Shown here: one piece after another, positions 33,600 through 44,975 of the stretch
How positions within the stretch are numbered: position 1 is the stretch's first letter
Layout of the letters: every line of letters begins with the position of its first letter
Origin: Odontocerum albicorne
Lineage: Eukaryota > Arthropoda > Insecta > Trichoptera > Odontoceridae
Assembly (NCBI GenBank): GCA_949825065.1
Contig: OX463844.1
Location: forward strand, 30,034,033 to 30,098,032
Length of the DNA: 64,000 nt
Direction: 5' to 3'
Notes under the pieces: generated by a model
The model's input: only the letters and a program-made list of their open reading frames with translations
The model's database searches: none
What the model was told of the DNA's origin: nothing
Position numbers and translations under genes: made by a program

Positions 33600-33683
33600 A
33601 AGAATCACGATTGGCTGAGTGAACGAGCTATTCGTGCCGCCAAGAACAAAGACGTTTACGAACTAAACAATATTATTCAGTTC
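33600..33683 (+). pseudogene. Helitron helicase fragment
   Basis: Twenty-eight codons reading WLSERAIRAAKNKDVYELNN and IIQF match the conserved late segment of the Pif1-type helicase of Helitron replicases, where a phrase of the type WLxERAILAxKNxxVxxxN is standard. Flanks on both sides are not helicase, so this is a captured or deletion-spared shard. Confidence 0.75.
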
Positions 33684-33764
33684 CTTTTTTAATGTTTCGC
33701 AATTTTATATGTTTTTGTTATAACTTTCTTTCTTCTTTTTCAGTGCAATCGATCTGCTTTAGTT

Positions 33765-33945
33765 CATCAAAATGCCGAGGAATCAGCAGAGCGACGTGCA
33801 GCCAGACTTGAGGATGCACGGTTGCGATCACGGCGATCACGTTCTGCAGCTTCAGATCTGCTTCGTTCTCAACAGAATTAACGTGACAGGCTGAGAGTGG
33901 CTGAAAGACGACAAAAATATTGTATACCCACAAGCATTGTGAAAT
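33765..33945 (+). pseudogene. Helitron-associated N-terminal Arg/Glu repeat fragment
   Basis: Reads NAEESAERRAARLEDARL, RSRRSRSAASDLLRSQQN, one stop, then RDRLRVAERRQKY. Such ESAERRAxRLxxxRxR repeats occur near the N-terminus of proteins in arthropod Helitrons. It follows a splice-acceptor-like tract by about 40 bases. The single TAA and the missing remainder make it a remnant. Assignment rests on repeat style and position inside the Helitron. Confidence 0.55.
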
Positions 33946-34034
33946 TAAACATATTAGAAACGTGTGCTTTCTCTTTTCTTTCTTTTCCATTTAACCAGAC
34001 TGAGCCACAGCAACGCGTGGCTGGGTACAGCTAG

Positions 34035-35815
34035 TAATAAATATTATCTGAGTACCCAATTCTTGAACAAAAATTTTAAGAAAATTTTCAGTCAAACGCG
34101 AGATGAGTTTGATCAATTCTTTTTCGAAGATAAATATTTTTTTGCGCTCAATGGCCAGAATAAAGATTTAGTTTTTAAGTTTTTCTTTATAGACATAAGT
34201 AAATCGCTTCACAAGAAAGGATGCAATGTGATTTGATGACTTTTTCTTTAATTATCTTCTGATATTTTGGATATTTTATCATATTGTAATTGGTGTATTT
34301 TAATATAATGTGTATTGACTTTAAAAACTAGAAGAGAGTGATAAATATTTCAGTGTGTTATTTGGACGTTTTATCGGATTTTGTTTTGTTTCGTTGTATA
34401 ATATTAGGTATGTTATTTATAAATCATGTTTCCATGCTTTTCTTACTTAACTTATAAATCAGCTCTCTTTTAAATACTTGGTGAACAAAAAGTAATCAAA
34501 TTAAACTTTGCTAGCGAACGAAATCATCTGAAAATATTCAGAGTACTGAGACAAAAATGGCATGTATCAATCAAGTTTATGTTATTTCTTTTGATTTTCT
34601 TTTCTTATTACTTTATATTTACGTAACATAAAATTTAGGTAACAAAAAAGCAATTTTAAAAAATTATGCGTAAATAAAAAAAATATCAACAACCAAAATA
34701 CCAACGATATTGATATTTATATTTCTTATTAAATATCAAGGATACACATACATTACATTTATTTTCAAGTGTTTTTAAAAACTAGTGCACATTTTTGTAA
34801 ATTAAATATCTCGGAGTTAAATGTATTTCAATATTTAAAATGTGGGACAACCGCTTGAAATTACTTGAGGAGTATCATGTTAACCTTCACTAAAACCACA
34901 AACACAATATTAAAGCAAACACTTAAACTTTTGGCCATGTTTGTTGTTTATATAGTACAAAATTTTCAACACAATTTCATATAAATTTTTGTGTGACAGG
35001 TTGAAATAAAAATGTTTTCGCCTGAGGTGTTTCAGGGACGTTAAAATATTTATTTTTCATGAAGCAAACAAAAAAGCAACGATGACTTTTGGTACGGATT
35101 TAAAAGCTTGACTCCAAAAAGCTTTTATCACATATTTCAGCAAATTGCAAGGAGAAAATATATCAAGCGCCATTTTGTGTCAACTTGTCAATCGATCAAT
35201 CAAAACTTGTTTACAAGGTGAAAATATTTATTGATTTCTTCTGAATAGGTTACATGTATATAAGTACCACGAGTGTGGGTAAGTGAAAAGGAGTTTCCTT
35301 TCACTTGCTGACGTTGTAGTTTTATTTCTGAAATCTTGAAAGATGTGTCCTTCAAATGGAATTTCGAAAATAAATGCGAAAAGAATGTTCGTTTTATCGA
35401 CATGCTGTTAAATTAAATATCATTTTTGTCAGTCTTCACATTGAAAAAAATGGGGAATGTTTGATATTTCTCATATTTTTTGTGTGATCCTGGATCAAAA
35501 CTATATTTTAAGTTATATATTTTATAAAAAGATTTGTAATTTTTTTATGGAGAATACAGACAAATTTTATGAATTTTGAGTGACTTTCGATTTCATATAA
35601 AAAAATTGTCTTTGTTATTAAAAAATTGTCACGTATTACAATATATTGTGTACTTTTCATTCAAATTTGACTTATAACTGGAAACTCTTGAAAGTATTTG
35701 TTTCTTAATATTATCAAAAAAACTAAAAGGCCGTGTCAATAAGTAATCAGAAATCGGAAACTTGGTAACTCAAACAATTAGTGTTATATGTGAAACAATA
35801 TAATTTCACTAGAAT
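34035..35815. other. No recognised feature
   Basis: AT-rich sequence. Frames of 67-90 codons here show no family resemblance. Confidence 0.5.
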
Positions 35816-36111
35816 GGCGTGTTCTCACGGTTCAAGTTTAGTTGACCGATTAAAGTTGATCAACAAAAGTTGAATGAAATTTGTAGTGAGAACCTTTGTT
35901 TTAATAGAGTCGATCAACTTTTTATATCGTTCAAGTTATGAGTCATCAACAAATCGCCGGATGCCCGCTGAGTTTATCGATTTGTCGTATTCAACTTTGG
36001 TCGATCAACTTTAATCGGTCAACTTAACTTGAACCGTGTGAACAAAAACTGATTCAAGTCGTCTCGATCAACTTTAATCGGTCAACTAAACTTGAACCGT
36101 GAGAACGGGTC
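35816..36111. mobile_element. MITE with perfect 41-bp inverted repeats
   Basis: 35821-35861 and 36066-36106 are exact reverse complements, starting GTTCTCACGGTTCAAG inward. The outermost few bases (GGCGT left; GACCC read inward on the right) pair poorly, so the exact tips are uncertain. A third copy of the 41-mer with two changes lies at 36003-36043 in the same orientation as the right end, 63 bp inside it. No coding capacity. Superfamily not determined. Confidence 0.9.
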
Positions 36112-36224
36112 TTTAAATATGTTTCTGTATTATTTAAAAAAATTGTAAAATAAAATTGACAGTTACACTTTAAATTATTAAAACGTGGTTTCATTATTAA
36201 AAGTATACGCACTATCACGACATG

Positions 36225-36505
36225 TCTCTGTTAGGGAAACCGGGAAAACCTCGATACTTTTTATTCATCCAAACAGCTCTTGTATCATCTACATTCATAT
36301 ATCTCGTCATATATGCACCTAATTTTCTCATACTTCTTATTTATCCCTCAATTAAAATTTTAACTTTTGTTTTCTCGGTCTTCCTCTTCTTCTCTCCCTA
36401 TTAATTTTAGACATAAAATTTTATCTTTTTCCATTTATTGTATCAATGTGGCCTAACCATCTCAAAATGTATTTCTCAATTCTACTTATTTGAGGTAAAC
36501 TAATA
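36225..36505 (-). pseudogene. LINE ORF2 C-terminal tail fragment
   Basis: On the minus strand: RIEKYILRWLGHIDTINGKR, then after a shift MSKINRERRRGRPRKQK, then DTRAVWMNKKYR. The order (R)LRWLGHI...R / RRRGRPRxxW / DRxxW is that of the C-terminal region beyond the reverse transcriptase in many non-LTR retrotransposons. No upstream domain is present. The plus-strand 60-codon frame over the same bases is its antisense. Confidence 0.65.
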
Positions 36506-36671
36506 AATAATTATACATAACCTCAAATTTTTTCGAACTTTCCTACCAAATATTAAAATTCCTTTAATATCATGTATGCATCATCCGCATTTTATAAGTA
36601 ACATCCAATAAAGAAGTATTTTAATCAGCACGTTATTCCAGGTTGAAAGAAGATATAAAAAATCAAAAATT

Positions 36672-36941
36672 TTAAATTGATTCAAATATGACTTCAGTAG
36701 CTATCCAATTACCGCTCTTCCGCGACTTGCTTCCTGCAGCCGTATTATTATGCAAAATTCTGGCGCAGAAATTAATTAACACTATGCAAAGGGACGTTAA
36801 AAGACTGTCGAGAAGTTCTCCACTTAAATTAGTTACTGCAATGTCACAAATTTCAGGTACAGCTGATGTAATTGGATTATTTAAATTTATATCCAAGGAG
36901 ACGTGATGTACTCGATTACTCCACTGCACTGAGCTCAGCAT
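36672..36941 (-). CDS. Uncharacterised 89-residue reading frame, doubtful
   Basis: Starts MLSSVQWSNRVHHVSLD and includes a hydrophobic stretch (LLTSLCIVLINFCARIL) that could be a membrane segment. The plus strand has an equally plausible 72-codon frame (36688-36906), so at most one is real. The segment is GC-richer than its surroundings, which is why I list it. No family is recognised; an unidentified element or an exon are possible. Confidence 0.2.
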   Translation of the reverse strand: MLSSVQWSNRVHHVSLDINLNNPITSAVPEICDIAVTNLSGELLDSLLTSLCIVLINFCARILHNNTAAGSKSRKSGNWIATEVIFESI

Positions 36942-37950
36942 CTTTCAGCATTAAAAATCAGTCTAACGTAAAGAATGATTGAATCAACTTGGTTGGGAAC
37001 GAGTATGTAACCCTTTATTGTGTTGAGTCTAAAGTTTGAAATATATGAGTTTGTTCAAAACTATCATTCAACCTATATTTGTCTACTGCTGTATGTAGAT
37101 ACCTTTCTATATCCTGGTCGTACTGACCCTGGGCGTTTTCCAATATGTCTATGCGTATTGCGTGATGTCAAACATCCATCGTGTAGGTTAGGGATTCTTA
37201 CTTGTGTTCCGCTAATCCCAGGGGTTCCGCGGATAAAATGTGAGGTTTTAAAATAAAAGTTTTTAAGCTCAAATTATTAATATAAAATATGTATGAAAAA
37301 TGTATTTAACGTTCCCGTACTTAAGAAAAAAACCATGAAATTCTATATGCTTCGAATGAAAACCAAATAAAAAAGTAAGTTAGATAGTTAGGTAGCACTC
37401 CTGACATTAGAGTTTAACTGTCCACAGTGTTATCGAATTTCGATAGAAAATTAAAATAAAAAAAAATGAACCTTTCATATTAATATTAACAATTTGATTT
37501 AAAAAAAATTGCTTTTCCATTGAAAATTTTTTTTTTCTTTCTAATAAATTACTTTTCATTTTTTGTTTGAATTGAAAATCAGAAAAAAATGTCAGGATTC
37601 TAAAATGTTTTATCAGAGTATAAAGGATTCCGCGATTAAAATGTGATGGGAACCGCAAGTGTAACATAGGTGGACCTCTCTGTGGTATCTTATTTTAAGA
37701 ATCAAGCATGGATGTGCTATGTCTCCATCTTCACACAAAATGTGTCCTCTCCAGTCAGGCCACAAGGTGCGTCCTGCTAAGTCACAGATGAGAAAGAGAA
37801 GATTGCGTGCAACGAAATGTATGGATATTTAGAAGCTAGGGTTGTGTGCGAGTAAAAAACGTGAAGTTTTATTCTCTCCGCTTTTTCCAAAGAGGAGCAC
37901 GACGTGATGATGTATGTTTAATATTTTTGGAGTAATTTTATATTTTAAGA
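36942..37950. other. No gene; paired GGGGTTCCGCGG-like words
   Basis: GGGGTTCCGCGGATAAAATG (37220) and GGATTCCGCGATTAAAATG (37626) are similar phrases 400 bp apart, perhaps worn parts of one transposon family. Otherwise AT-rich, with a moderately GC-rich patch at 37690-37830. Confidence 0.4.
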
Positions 37951-38125
37951 CGACCTGGTGGCCTGGTGGTAAGACGCTTGTCTGCCGATCCGGAGGTTGC
38001 GAGTTCGATCCCCGCTGGAACACAGATTTTTTTTAAATGAGATTCCAGTCTGGTTTTCACTTAGGGTCTTAAAAACATATTTCTGGTTGGTTGGAAAATA
38101 TTGCTACATGACAATAATCTGGGTT
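37951..38125 (+). mobile_element. tRNA-derived SINE, family I, well preserved
   Basis: The head GACCTGGTGGCCTGGTGGTA / AGACGCTTGTC / GGAGGTTGCGAGTTCGATCC keeps recognisable A (TGGCCTGGTGG) and B (GAGTTCGATCC) boxes of an RNA polymerase III promoter. It is followed by a T-rich linker, GATTCCAGTCTGGTTTTCAC, TTAGGGTC, TTTCTGGTTGGTTGGAAAAT, ATTGCTACATGACAATAATC. Best plus-strand reference copy of the family in the window. Confidence 0.8.
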
Positions 38126-39244
38126 AAATAAATAAAATTTTAAAAATTAAAAAAAAAGATTCAATATAAAACTTCATATTTTAAGGTGTATAAAACATCC
38201 TTATTTTGTTATTATATAATGCAGTTAGTACATACAGGTCACCATTAAATTACGTTATTAAAGCAAATGCAGTTTTAACATAAATAATAAATAAACAAAT
38301 AAATAATAGGTTTATTGATAGCAACATAGTATGTACAGATTATATTTAAATAACACTTCTAAAACACATAAATTGCACATACTACATTAAATACAGAAGC
38401 TATCAAAAGGTCTGGGCTCCTCTAATAGCATCCCCTCGGCCAAGATACATCCCACCAATATAGGGTGAACCCAGCCACGGGGACACCAGATGTTTTTCAG
38501 CCCACACCCTTGAACACGTAGAACAGAAAATAAATAGATGACAAAAAAAAAAAAAAAAACATCAATGAACCTTAGATTGATCATCTATTCCAAGTATAGA
38601 TTTTTATTTGCACACTTTTATATTTTTCGCGAAATTTATCAATTCAGTTTATAAACGACAATACATTTAATAAAAAAGTAGATTTATACATATAAGAAAA
38701 GGAACAATGATTCAAATCGCAACCAAAATAGAAAGAATGAAAAAACATAGATGAAGAATCGAAAAATCCCTACATGCAGTAATTTTATAGAGTTTGACTC
38801 CCGGGGTAACTTCACCATGTAAAACTTCGCCTTAGGTACATAGTAAATTACTAGAATCATTCTTCTGCGGAGAGCTGAGGAGGAAGGAATAGAGATGGGG
38901 GGCTTCCAATCAAGCTGACGTCGGGAAAAAGGCTTCGCATGTTTACGACACTTAGAATTTACGACCTTAATAAAGTGTCGTGGATAGATTGAGACATCCG
39001 TTAAATCTGTTGCAGGCGGATCGTGAAAAAATCCACAATGAATCAGCTCTTGGACGCATCTTGGTTCTTGACCAAAGAAATAAAAAATTCATTGTTATTT
39101 AAGTTACTGCATTCGAATACGTAAAAGAAAATTTATAAAGCCGTCGTAATTTGAAAATTTCAATTCATTTAAAACTACATATTCTACGTGTATTAACTTT
39201 TTTATTTAAACAAATAACAGTTGTTTAAGACGAATAATTTTTTA
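38126..39244. other. No recognised feature
   Basis: AT-rich with A-runs (38539-38557). A 65-codon minus frame near 38387-38584 and a GC-moderate patch at 38800-39060 are unexplained. Confidence 0.45.
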
Positions 39245-39570
39245 CGCCTCAATGGCTTAGTTAGTGTAATTCTTGTCTTTCACCCGGGGGTTTCGCGTTT
39301 GATTCACCTAAATAATATTAAAGCTCGTAGTTTGGTTAACAAAGCTGGGCTGATAAAAATACATCCATACGCCTAATACGTGTTTGAGTGTTGTTGCTTC
39401 TTCACGTGCAAAAGTGTTTTATGCCTACTGCAGTTTTTCTATACCCTAAAGTTCGATTATTGGGACTAAAGACAATATTGTCTCCCATTATACAATATTG
39501 TATGTTTAAGATGTACGAGTATGTTTCACCAATTTAGATATGTTGAAGGCTATACCATACGAAATAATGA
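39245..39570 (+). mobile_element. tRNA-derived SINE, family II, near full length
   Basis: The head CGCCTCAATGGCTTAGTTAG with GGGGTTTCGCGTTTGATTC keeps A and B box regions. The body has TGTTGCTTCTTCACGTGC, TATGCCTACTGCAGT, AAGTTCGATTATTGGGACTA and ATATTGTCTCCCATTATAC, and it ends TTTAGATATGTTGAAGGCTA + TACCAT. It is the longest copy of this ~320-bp family here. A TACGAGTA site (39514) sits inside it. Confidence 0.7.
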
Positions 39571-40094
39571 AGAAGCGCTTGTTAACCCTTTGGGGCTTGA
39601 CGGAACTGGAAGTGTCCCACCTTTTTGTTACTTCAATCTGTATGGTGGGACTTTTTTTTTTCAACCTCGAAAAATTTAAATTGCTACTGGAATTGAGGCT
39701 TAAATTCAGTCCCATCTCTTGAAACTAGTTAATAAGTTCCACCTTATAATTAAAAACCTTAATGACTTTTTGTTTGTTTTTTTATTTTTTTCTTGTTATT
39801 GTATTTCTTTACTAATTAAAATAAACCAAATTTGTAAAAAAATTTAAAATAAAATTTCTGTGCAACATGGGTTTTTTTATTTGCTAAAATTCCGTGCCTC
39901 AAAGAGTTAAACTTTTTTTATTTTGTTTTCTTAACATTGGAAGTCATAAACCTTTGAAATATATGATAATATTTCGAACAAATTTTAGAAGGTATTTAAA
40001 ATACGATCACACAATTTCCCTGTCGGCGAAGGTAGAGAAGGTCACAATGATTCCACCTCATGTTCATCTATACATCTTCTTATACATTTTCTGG
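39571..40094. other. No recognised feature
   Basis: Overlapping 60-75-codon frames on both strands around 39506-39722 have no recognisable content. Confidence 0.45.
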
Positions 40095-40290
40095 CGTTTT
40101 AAATTGCCTTCTTTAAAATAAAATTCACTTGATCCAACCATACTTTTCTTGGTATTCTTCTACCATGCCTTCAACTCACATACACTTTTAATTGATTTGT
40201 TACTCTTTCTTCGAGCATTCGTTATACATACCCAAACCATTTCTGAGTGATCTTCGTGTTTTTTTCACTTGATACACCAACCTTAATTTC
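40095..40290 (-). pseudogene. LINE ORF2 C-terminal tail fragment
   Basis: The minus strand reads GGCATGGTAGAAGAATACCA + AGAAAAGTATGGTTGGATCA, matching the plus strand of 63778-63828 (GGTGTGGTATAAGAATGCCA / AGGAAAGTATGGTTGGATG). In protein terms this is the RRIPRKVWLDQVNFIL segment. The same LINE family is represented at 58.1, 60.6 and 63.5 kb. Confidence 0.65.
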
Positions 40291-43264
40291 ATATTCAATA
40301 TGCATACATATTTTAATTGTATGTATATAATTTTAATTAAAAACATGTTTTTGAAATCCTGGAAATCATTTTTTTTCTTATTAAAAAAAGCAGCATGTGT
40401 TTATGTAAGTATAAAATACGTAAAGCTATATATAGGTGTCACCATTATTTACAACAACAAATACCAAATATGTTTCTAGAGAAATAGTGATATTACTGTT
40501 ACTAAAAATGATGTTTTGTGTTCTAAAGATTTAATAAATATCAAATCCATAATTTGAGATATCAAATAGAATTGCGATAAATAGGTATCACATATTAAAT
40601 AAAAAAGAGAAAGAAACATAATATATTAAGTAATCATGCTCAATTAAAATAACAAAAAGTATTTACTATAAAAAATAATTAACCCAATAATTCAAAGAAA
40701 AAGGATTTTTATTTCAAATGAAATATATATCAAAACATATCGTACGTTTAAAATCGCTCCATTTCCGTATTGAAGTAAGGTAAAGGAAATAATCCTAAAT
40801 GTTCCTATCACGACATGCGCTGCCTTCGCCTCCTGCACATCCATACATATTTTTATACAGTACCTTCTGTCTCTCTTAGTCCTTACATTTCCTGGTTTCA
40901 AAATTTCATTCCATTGGACAAAGCATATTTTTTTCTCATCCTCTTCCGCGACTCCCATTTATGCCTGCATTATTAACTTTTTTTCATGTTTTTTTTCTTC
41001 ATTTTGAATCATTCCAGCCAGTAAATAATTATGAGCATATTTATTACATTGATTGAGAATACCAAATATGTCCTAGAAGCTCAAACACCGAAAGCTTTCG
41101 CAATCAAAATTAAAAATAATCCGCGTTTGTCAAATGATAATACCATTATTAATTATATTTAAAACATGTACAAATATTTATTACAATCTACTTTCCAATT
41201 CACTCAAAACAACTATCATTTTTGAAACACAGCATCCCTTTTGATATTATTGTACGTTGATCAAAATTGTGAGTTGTACTGGTTTAAGAGGTTCCGAGTT
41301 AATGTGCCATGGCAAGAAACAATCCCTAGGGAAACCGCGTTTTGCTTTAAACAATTTGCCAAATCACAACCTATTGGGAGAGTGAAACTTATTGCGGGAA
41401 ACTGGCAACAAACGATATCCGCCTGATCCTGAAGGGCAATTTATTTAAACATAGGAAATAACAAAACTTCAGTTTAACAAAATATACTCCATTTGTTACT
41501 GAACCTAGCTTTTTTCTTACCCATTTAACAGAAATATTGTTTTGGTTAAGTTGATTCTTCATGAAAATCACACATGAATGAGTTCAACAAAGCGGTGAGT
41601 ATAAGCTTAAACCGAATACATTTTATTGTACATGTAGGACAAAGATTTAAATAAAAATGCGAAATTAAGGAAAAAAAATTATTTATCAAAGTTTCATAGT
41701 ATTTTAATATTCAGAAAAAAAGTATATTTTTCATCATTTTTTGTTATCTCGGTGTATATCATGTATTTACTTCTTTAATTTGTTATTTCAAAAATGAATT
41801 AATTTTTTAATACAGCACTTCTGAATAATTTTACCTCGTTTTTGGAATGAACTTCGTTTTAATATAAGCATCCAAAAACTTAAAACCAGGTTTTAAAATA
41901 ACTGTTTATCTAAACTTCTAGTTTTTTGGCAAGGGCTCTTACTTCTTCAAATGAAATATAAAGATATTTAAATGAAAATTAAAACACTAATTAACAGAAA
42001 AAAATTAACAGAAGTCAAATAAATTGTCGAAATGCAATGTTTAAAAGCCACAGTATTTTTTTTTCATTAACATATGACAATTAAACTTAATGTAAATATT
42101 AACAGCATTCGTGCACTATGTGTAGTGAAAATAATTATTAAAATAATATGAAAATAATTATTAAAAAAATGTCTCTTGTATTGACTTTTAAAATATTTAA
42201 ACGTAATAACTTTTTAACCTTGCAAACAAAATAATGTTATTTATTGGCGCATCTGACATATCTGTGAAAAAACTACAAATAACAATGTGATTTAAATGTA
42301 CAATCGCACCTTCGAATGGTAACTTTCCTAAATTATTTTTTTAATATTTCCTATTAATGGTAATGAAATTATATCTGTAAAATAAATAAAGTGTAAAATA
42401 TTAAGGATGACATTCTCTCCGATTTATCCCAAATATAATCATTCATGATACACAACATTAATATAAAATTAAAATCGATAAAAAATTATAATTCCATTTA
42501 TCAAATAGATGCTCAAACCTTCGCACTAGCTTACTTCCACCACATCACAGTACCATAGTGTGTTATACATCTCATTGAATGTTTAAGCGAAAAAACCTCG
42601 AATTTGATTCAGTCAACACTAATTATTCCAAGATATTACCAATGGCATTCTATCCAACGTCCCTCAATCAGCATTTTTTTTATTCGAATAAACCGTGGAT
42701 ATCTCAAATGGTCCTCAAACTTATTGTATATTCTGACCACTTAATATCCACGGAATCTAATCACAGAGTAAATGTTTTATCGATTTTGAATTACATTAAA
42801 TCAAAATCTATAACTCTAGTCATATATGCATGTTAAATATGTTGAAGGTCTGTCTGTGCTGACTTTGACGTTTAACAATGCACTAAACATACGCGTGTCT
42901 AACATCTTATACTTCAGGTTTCTTAGTTTAGTTATTCTGAAGAATATCTACATGGTTTTCTATTAGTTACCCTCAATATCATCTTCTGTGTTTTTTTTTC
43001 AGAGAATCCATAAAGCTTTTAGCAGCTCCCCTCAGCTACAACATAATCAATTGTTGAAGGGTATAACGCGTAGTACAATTTTTTGAGCGTATTATCAAGT
43101 TGATTTCACCATAAAGTATGCTGGTTTTTTGTCTTTGATTTATAAGTATTTAGACATGATTTTTTCTAGTAAATATGTTGATCTGTTTGAACTCGTGAAT
43201 AATAAACCCACATCGACGCATTGCAGGCCTGTACAGTTACATTTCAAATTTTCTATCAGACCAC
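40291..43264. other. Long AT-rich stretch without recognised genes
   Basis: Only small frames occur. One on the minus strand (40692-40958, 88 codons) has an acidic/basic start (MGVAEEDEKKICF) but no family resemblance. CCTGAAGGGCAATT at 41429 echoes the R3 repeat below but too briefly to call. A tail-like phrase TTGTTGAAGGGTATAAC at 43053 may be a family II SINE remnant. Confidence 0.45.
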
Positions 43265-43464
43265 NNNNNNNNNNNNNNNNNNNNNNNNNNNNNNNNNNNN
43301 NNNNNNNNNNNNNNNNNNNNNNNNNNNNNNNNNNNNNNNNNNNNNNNNNNNNNNNNNNNNNNNNNNNNNNNNNNNNNNNNNNNNNNNNNNNNNNNNNNNN
43401 NNNNNNNNNNNNNNNNNNNNNNNNNNNNNNNNNNNNNNNNNNNNNNNNNNNNNNNNNNNNNNNN
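43265..43464. other. Assembly gap
   Basis: A second run of exactly 200 undetermined bases; real size unknown. Confidence 0.99.
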
Positions 43465-43540
43465 AAATGAAAGATTGAAGGATAAATATTGTAGGCTTAC
43501 TGGCTATTTTTACACTCAAATAATATAGGTTTATGTGTTT

Positions 43541-43640
43541 TAAATATTTTTAATCTGTCAATAACGGTGAGTTCGAATCCCAAATTCAATTGCCCTTCAG
43601 GAGAGTCTACTCTCTAAATAGCGTTATGTAAATTGACCTT
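43541..43640 (+). repeat. Dispersed repeat family R3, copy A
   Basis: AAATATTTTTAATCTGTCAA, GTGAGTTCGAATCCCAAATT, TTGCCCTTCAGGAGAGTC and AAATAGCGTTATGTAAATTG align with 59088 (plus) and 49685 (minus). GAGTTCGAATCCC resembles a tRNA B box, so the family may be another SINE piece. This copy shows the sequence without the CTCGTA insertion seen in copy B. Confidence 0.75.
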
Positions 43641-43777
43641 ATATTATATTTATTTCTTAACAGAGAGACAATCTTTATTATCAATGTTTGAACCCAAGCT
43701 GCAAAAATGTATTCCAATAAACGAGTAGTGTTTATTGTATTACACTTTCAATTAATACGTAACACGTGACAGGTGAA

Positions 43778-43925
43778 GTGATCTCTTATAACTCACCAAA
43801 AAGGAGATTATCAAGCCTTAAGTTAAAACCAGAAAAGATCCCTTTTTTTTAATGTTGGGTGCCAACGGAAATCAAACCCGAGATGGAAAACAGCCGTCTT
43901 ACCAACTAGATCACGGATATTGGAG
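43778..43925 (-). mobile_element. tRNA-derived SINE, family I
   Basis: Plus-strand image: AAGCCTTAAGTTAAAACCAG, a T run, GGTGCCAACGGAAATCAAAC, then GTCTTACCAACTAGATCACG. This equals the tail-to-head order of the copy at 54927. The distal tail is worn. Confidence 0.75.
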
Positions 43926-44179
43926 AGTTTTCAAAAGAAATGTTACGCTGTCCTATTCAACTGAATGACATTTAAGTTTAAATCTTTTCTGGTAGTCCCA
44001 ATACAGCCAAAACTTTATTGAAAACATATTTTTTCCTTTATTTCTAGGTAGTAGGATAGACATTTAAAATCTTGGGTGCTTAACTCTGGCAAGAAAAACT
44101 TCGCCTGAGCCATGAACATAATATTTATGTATCCTAATGTTTGCGTGTTTGGCCCTACTTACTACATTAACGGAGCTGC

Positions 44180-44692
44180 AAAATTTGATTTCTTAAATAA
44201 TATGTTCAAATTAAAGTTTGAATCTTTGCTAAGCTGTACATTGAAACAAATTTAGTTTTCAAGATCACATAACACTCCACCAATTGTAGGGTTGATTGGA
44301 AGACATTGCCACTTGGCTATAAATTCATAATAATTTATCCTTTTCAATAAAATATCTAACAACTTAAATAAACGTTTTCACCTAAGATTTGATTAACATA
44401 TTCTGGTTGGTTGGAAGAGATTGCCACTTGGCAATAAACCCACTTTATTTTATAATGTATTTTTTTTTATTAATAGGTAAACGCTCTCTCCTAATGTTTA
44501 ATTGATTATGTTTAGACATATAAATAATATTTTAAGTCGATATTCTACAGAAGTGCGTTGGTACCTGAATCATTAAAAAGGATTCTAATCTGAGTTTCCA
44601 TTTATGTTTGATTTGCGCCTTATTGGTTGATTGGCCGAGATTATTACTTGGCAATAAACGGGACTTATTTCACAGTTTATTATACAAGGGTT
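44180..44692 (+). mobile_element. Three successive SINE family I tails
   Basis: The tail phrase GATTGGAAGACATTGCCACT (about 44292), GGTTGGAAGAGATTGCCACT (about 44408) and GATTGGCCGAGATTATTACT (about 44630) occurs three times in the same direction, each followed by TGGC-ATAAA. The last keeps part of the body (GGATTCTAATCTGAGTTTCC). Headless copies in tandem suggest repeated insertion into or near A/T-rich SINE tails. Confidence 0.7.
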
Positions 44693-44840
44693 TCATTAAT
44701 TATTCTTAATGAAATAAGATCAACATTCCGCAAAAGTCATGTTTTTTTTGATAAATTAACTTTTCTTGTTTACTTTACTTGAGACCAATTTCAAAACAAC
44801 GTAATAACCAACATTTTCTCCCAGTTTTAGTTATTTAAAT

Positions 44841-44898
44841 ATGTTGTTTATAGTTAAGGCATTAACGTTGTGGAGGTTTAAAGACATTGTAATTTATT
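44841..44898 (-). repeat. Second copy of the 58-bp Penelope-associated repeat
   Basis: Nearly identical to 24105-24165 and here contiguous with an inverted Penelope-like tail, which is the basis for linking the two. Confidence 0.75.
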
Positions 44899-44975
44899 TT
44901 TATCAAACACTGTTTATTCCACTTTTTTGGAATAAACAAAAAGTGGAATAAACAGTGTTTGATAAAAATAAATAA
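44892..44975. mobile_element. Head-to-head Penelope-like tails forming an inverted repeat
   Basis: TTATTTTTATCAAACACTGT on the left is the complement of ACAGTGTTTGATAAAAATAA on the right, about 38 bp each side of a short centre. Both arms are the 3' end of the Penelope-like family seen at 24961. Confidence 0.85.

Larger units (their letters stand above)
32620..34034 (+). mobile_element. Helitron, 1.4 kb, with helicase debris
   Basis: Helitrons are rolling-circle DNA transposons. The 5' end TCTATATAAATAAAAATG and the 3' end CAACGCGTGGCTGGGTACAG + CTAG are characteristic, with the element lying between host A (32619) and T (34035) as expected. A terminal hairpin (GCCAC 34004-34008 with GTGGC 34017-34021) precedes the CTAG by nine bases. 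Inside are two coding remnants and a 90-bp duplication (about 33128-33215 and 33683-33770) ending in a splice-acceptor-like TTCTTTTTCAGTGCAA. The element lacks the Rep domain and is not autonomous. A second, inverted Helitron 3' end lies at 63840. Confidence 0.9.
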
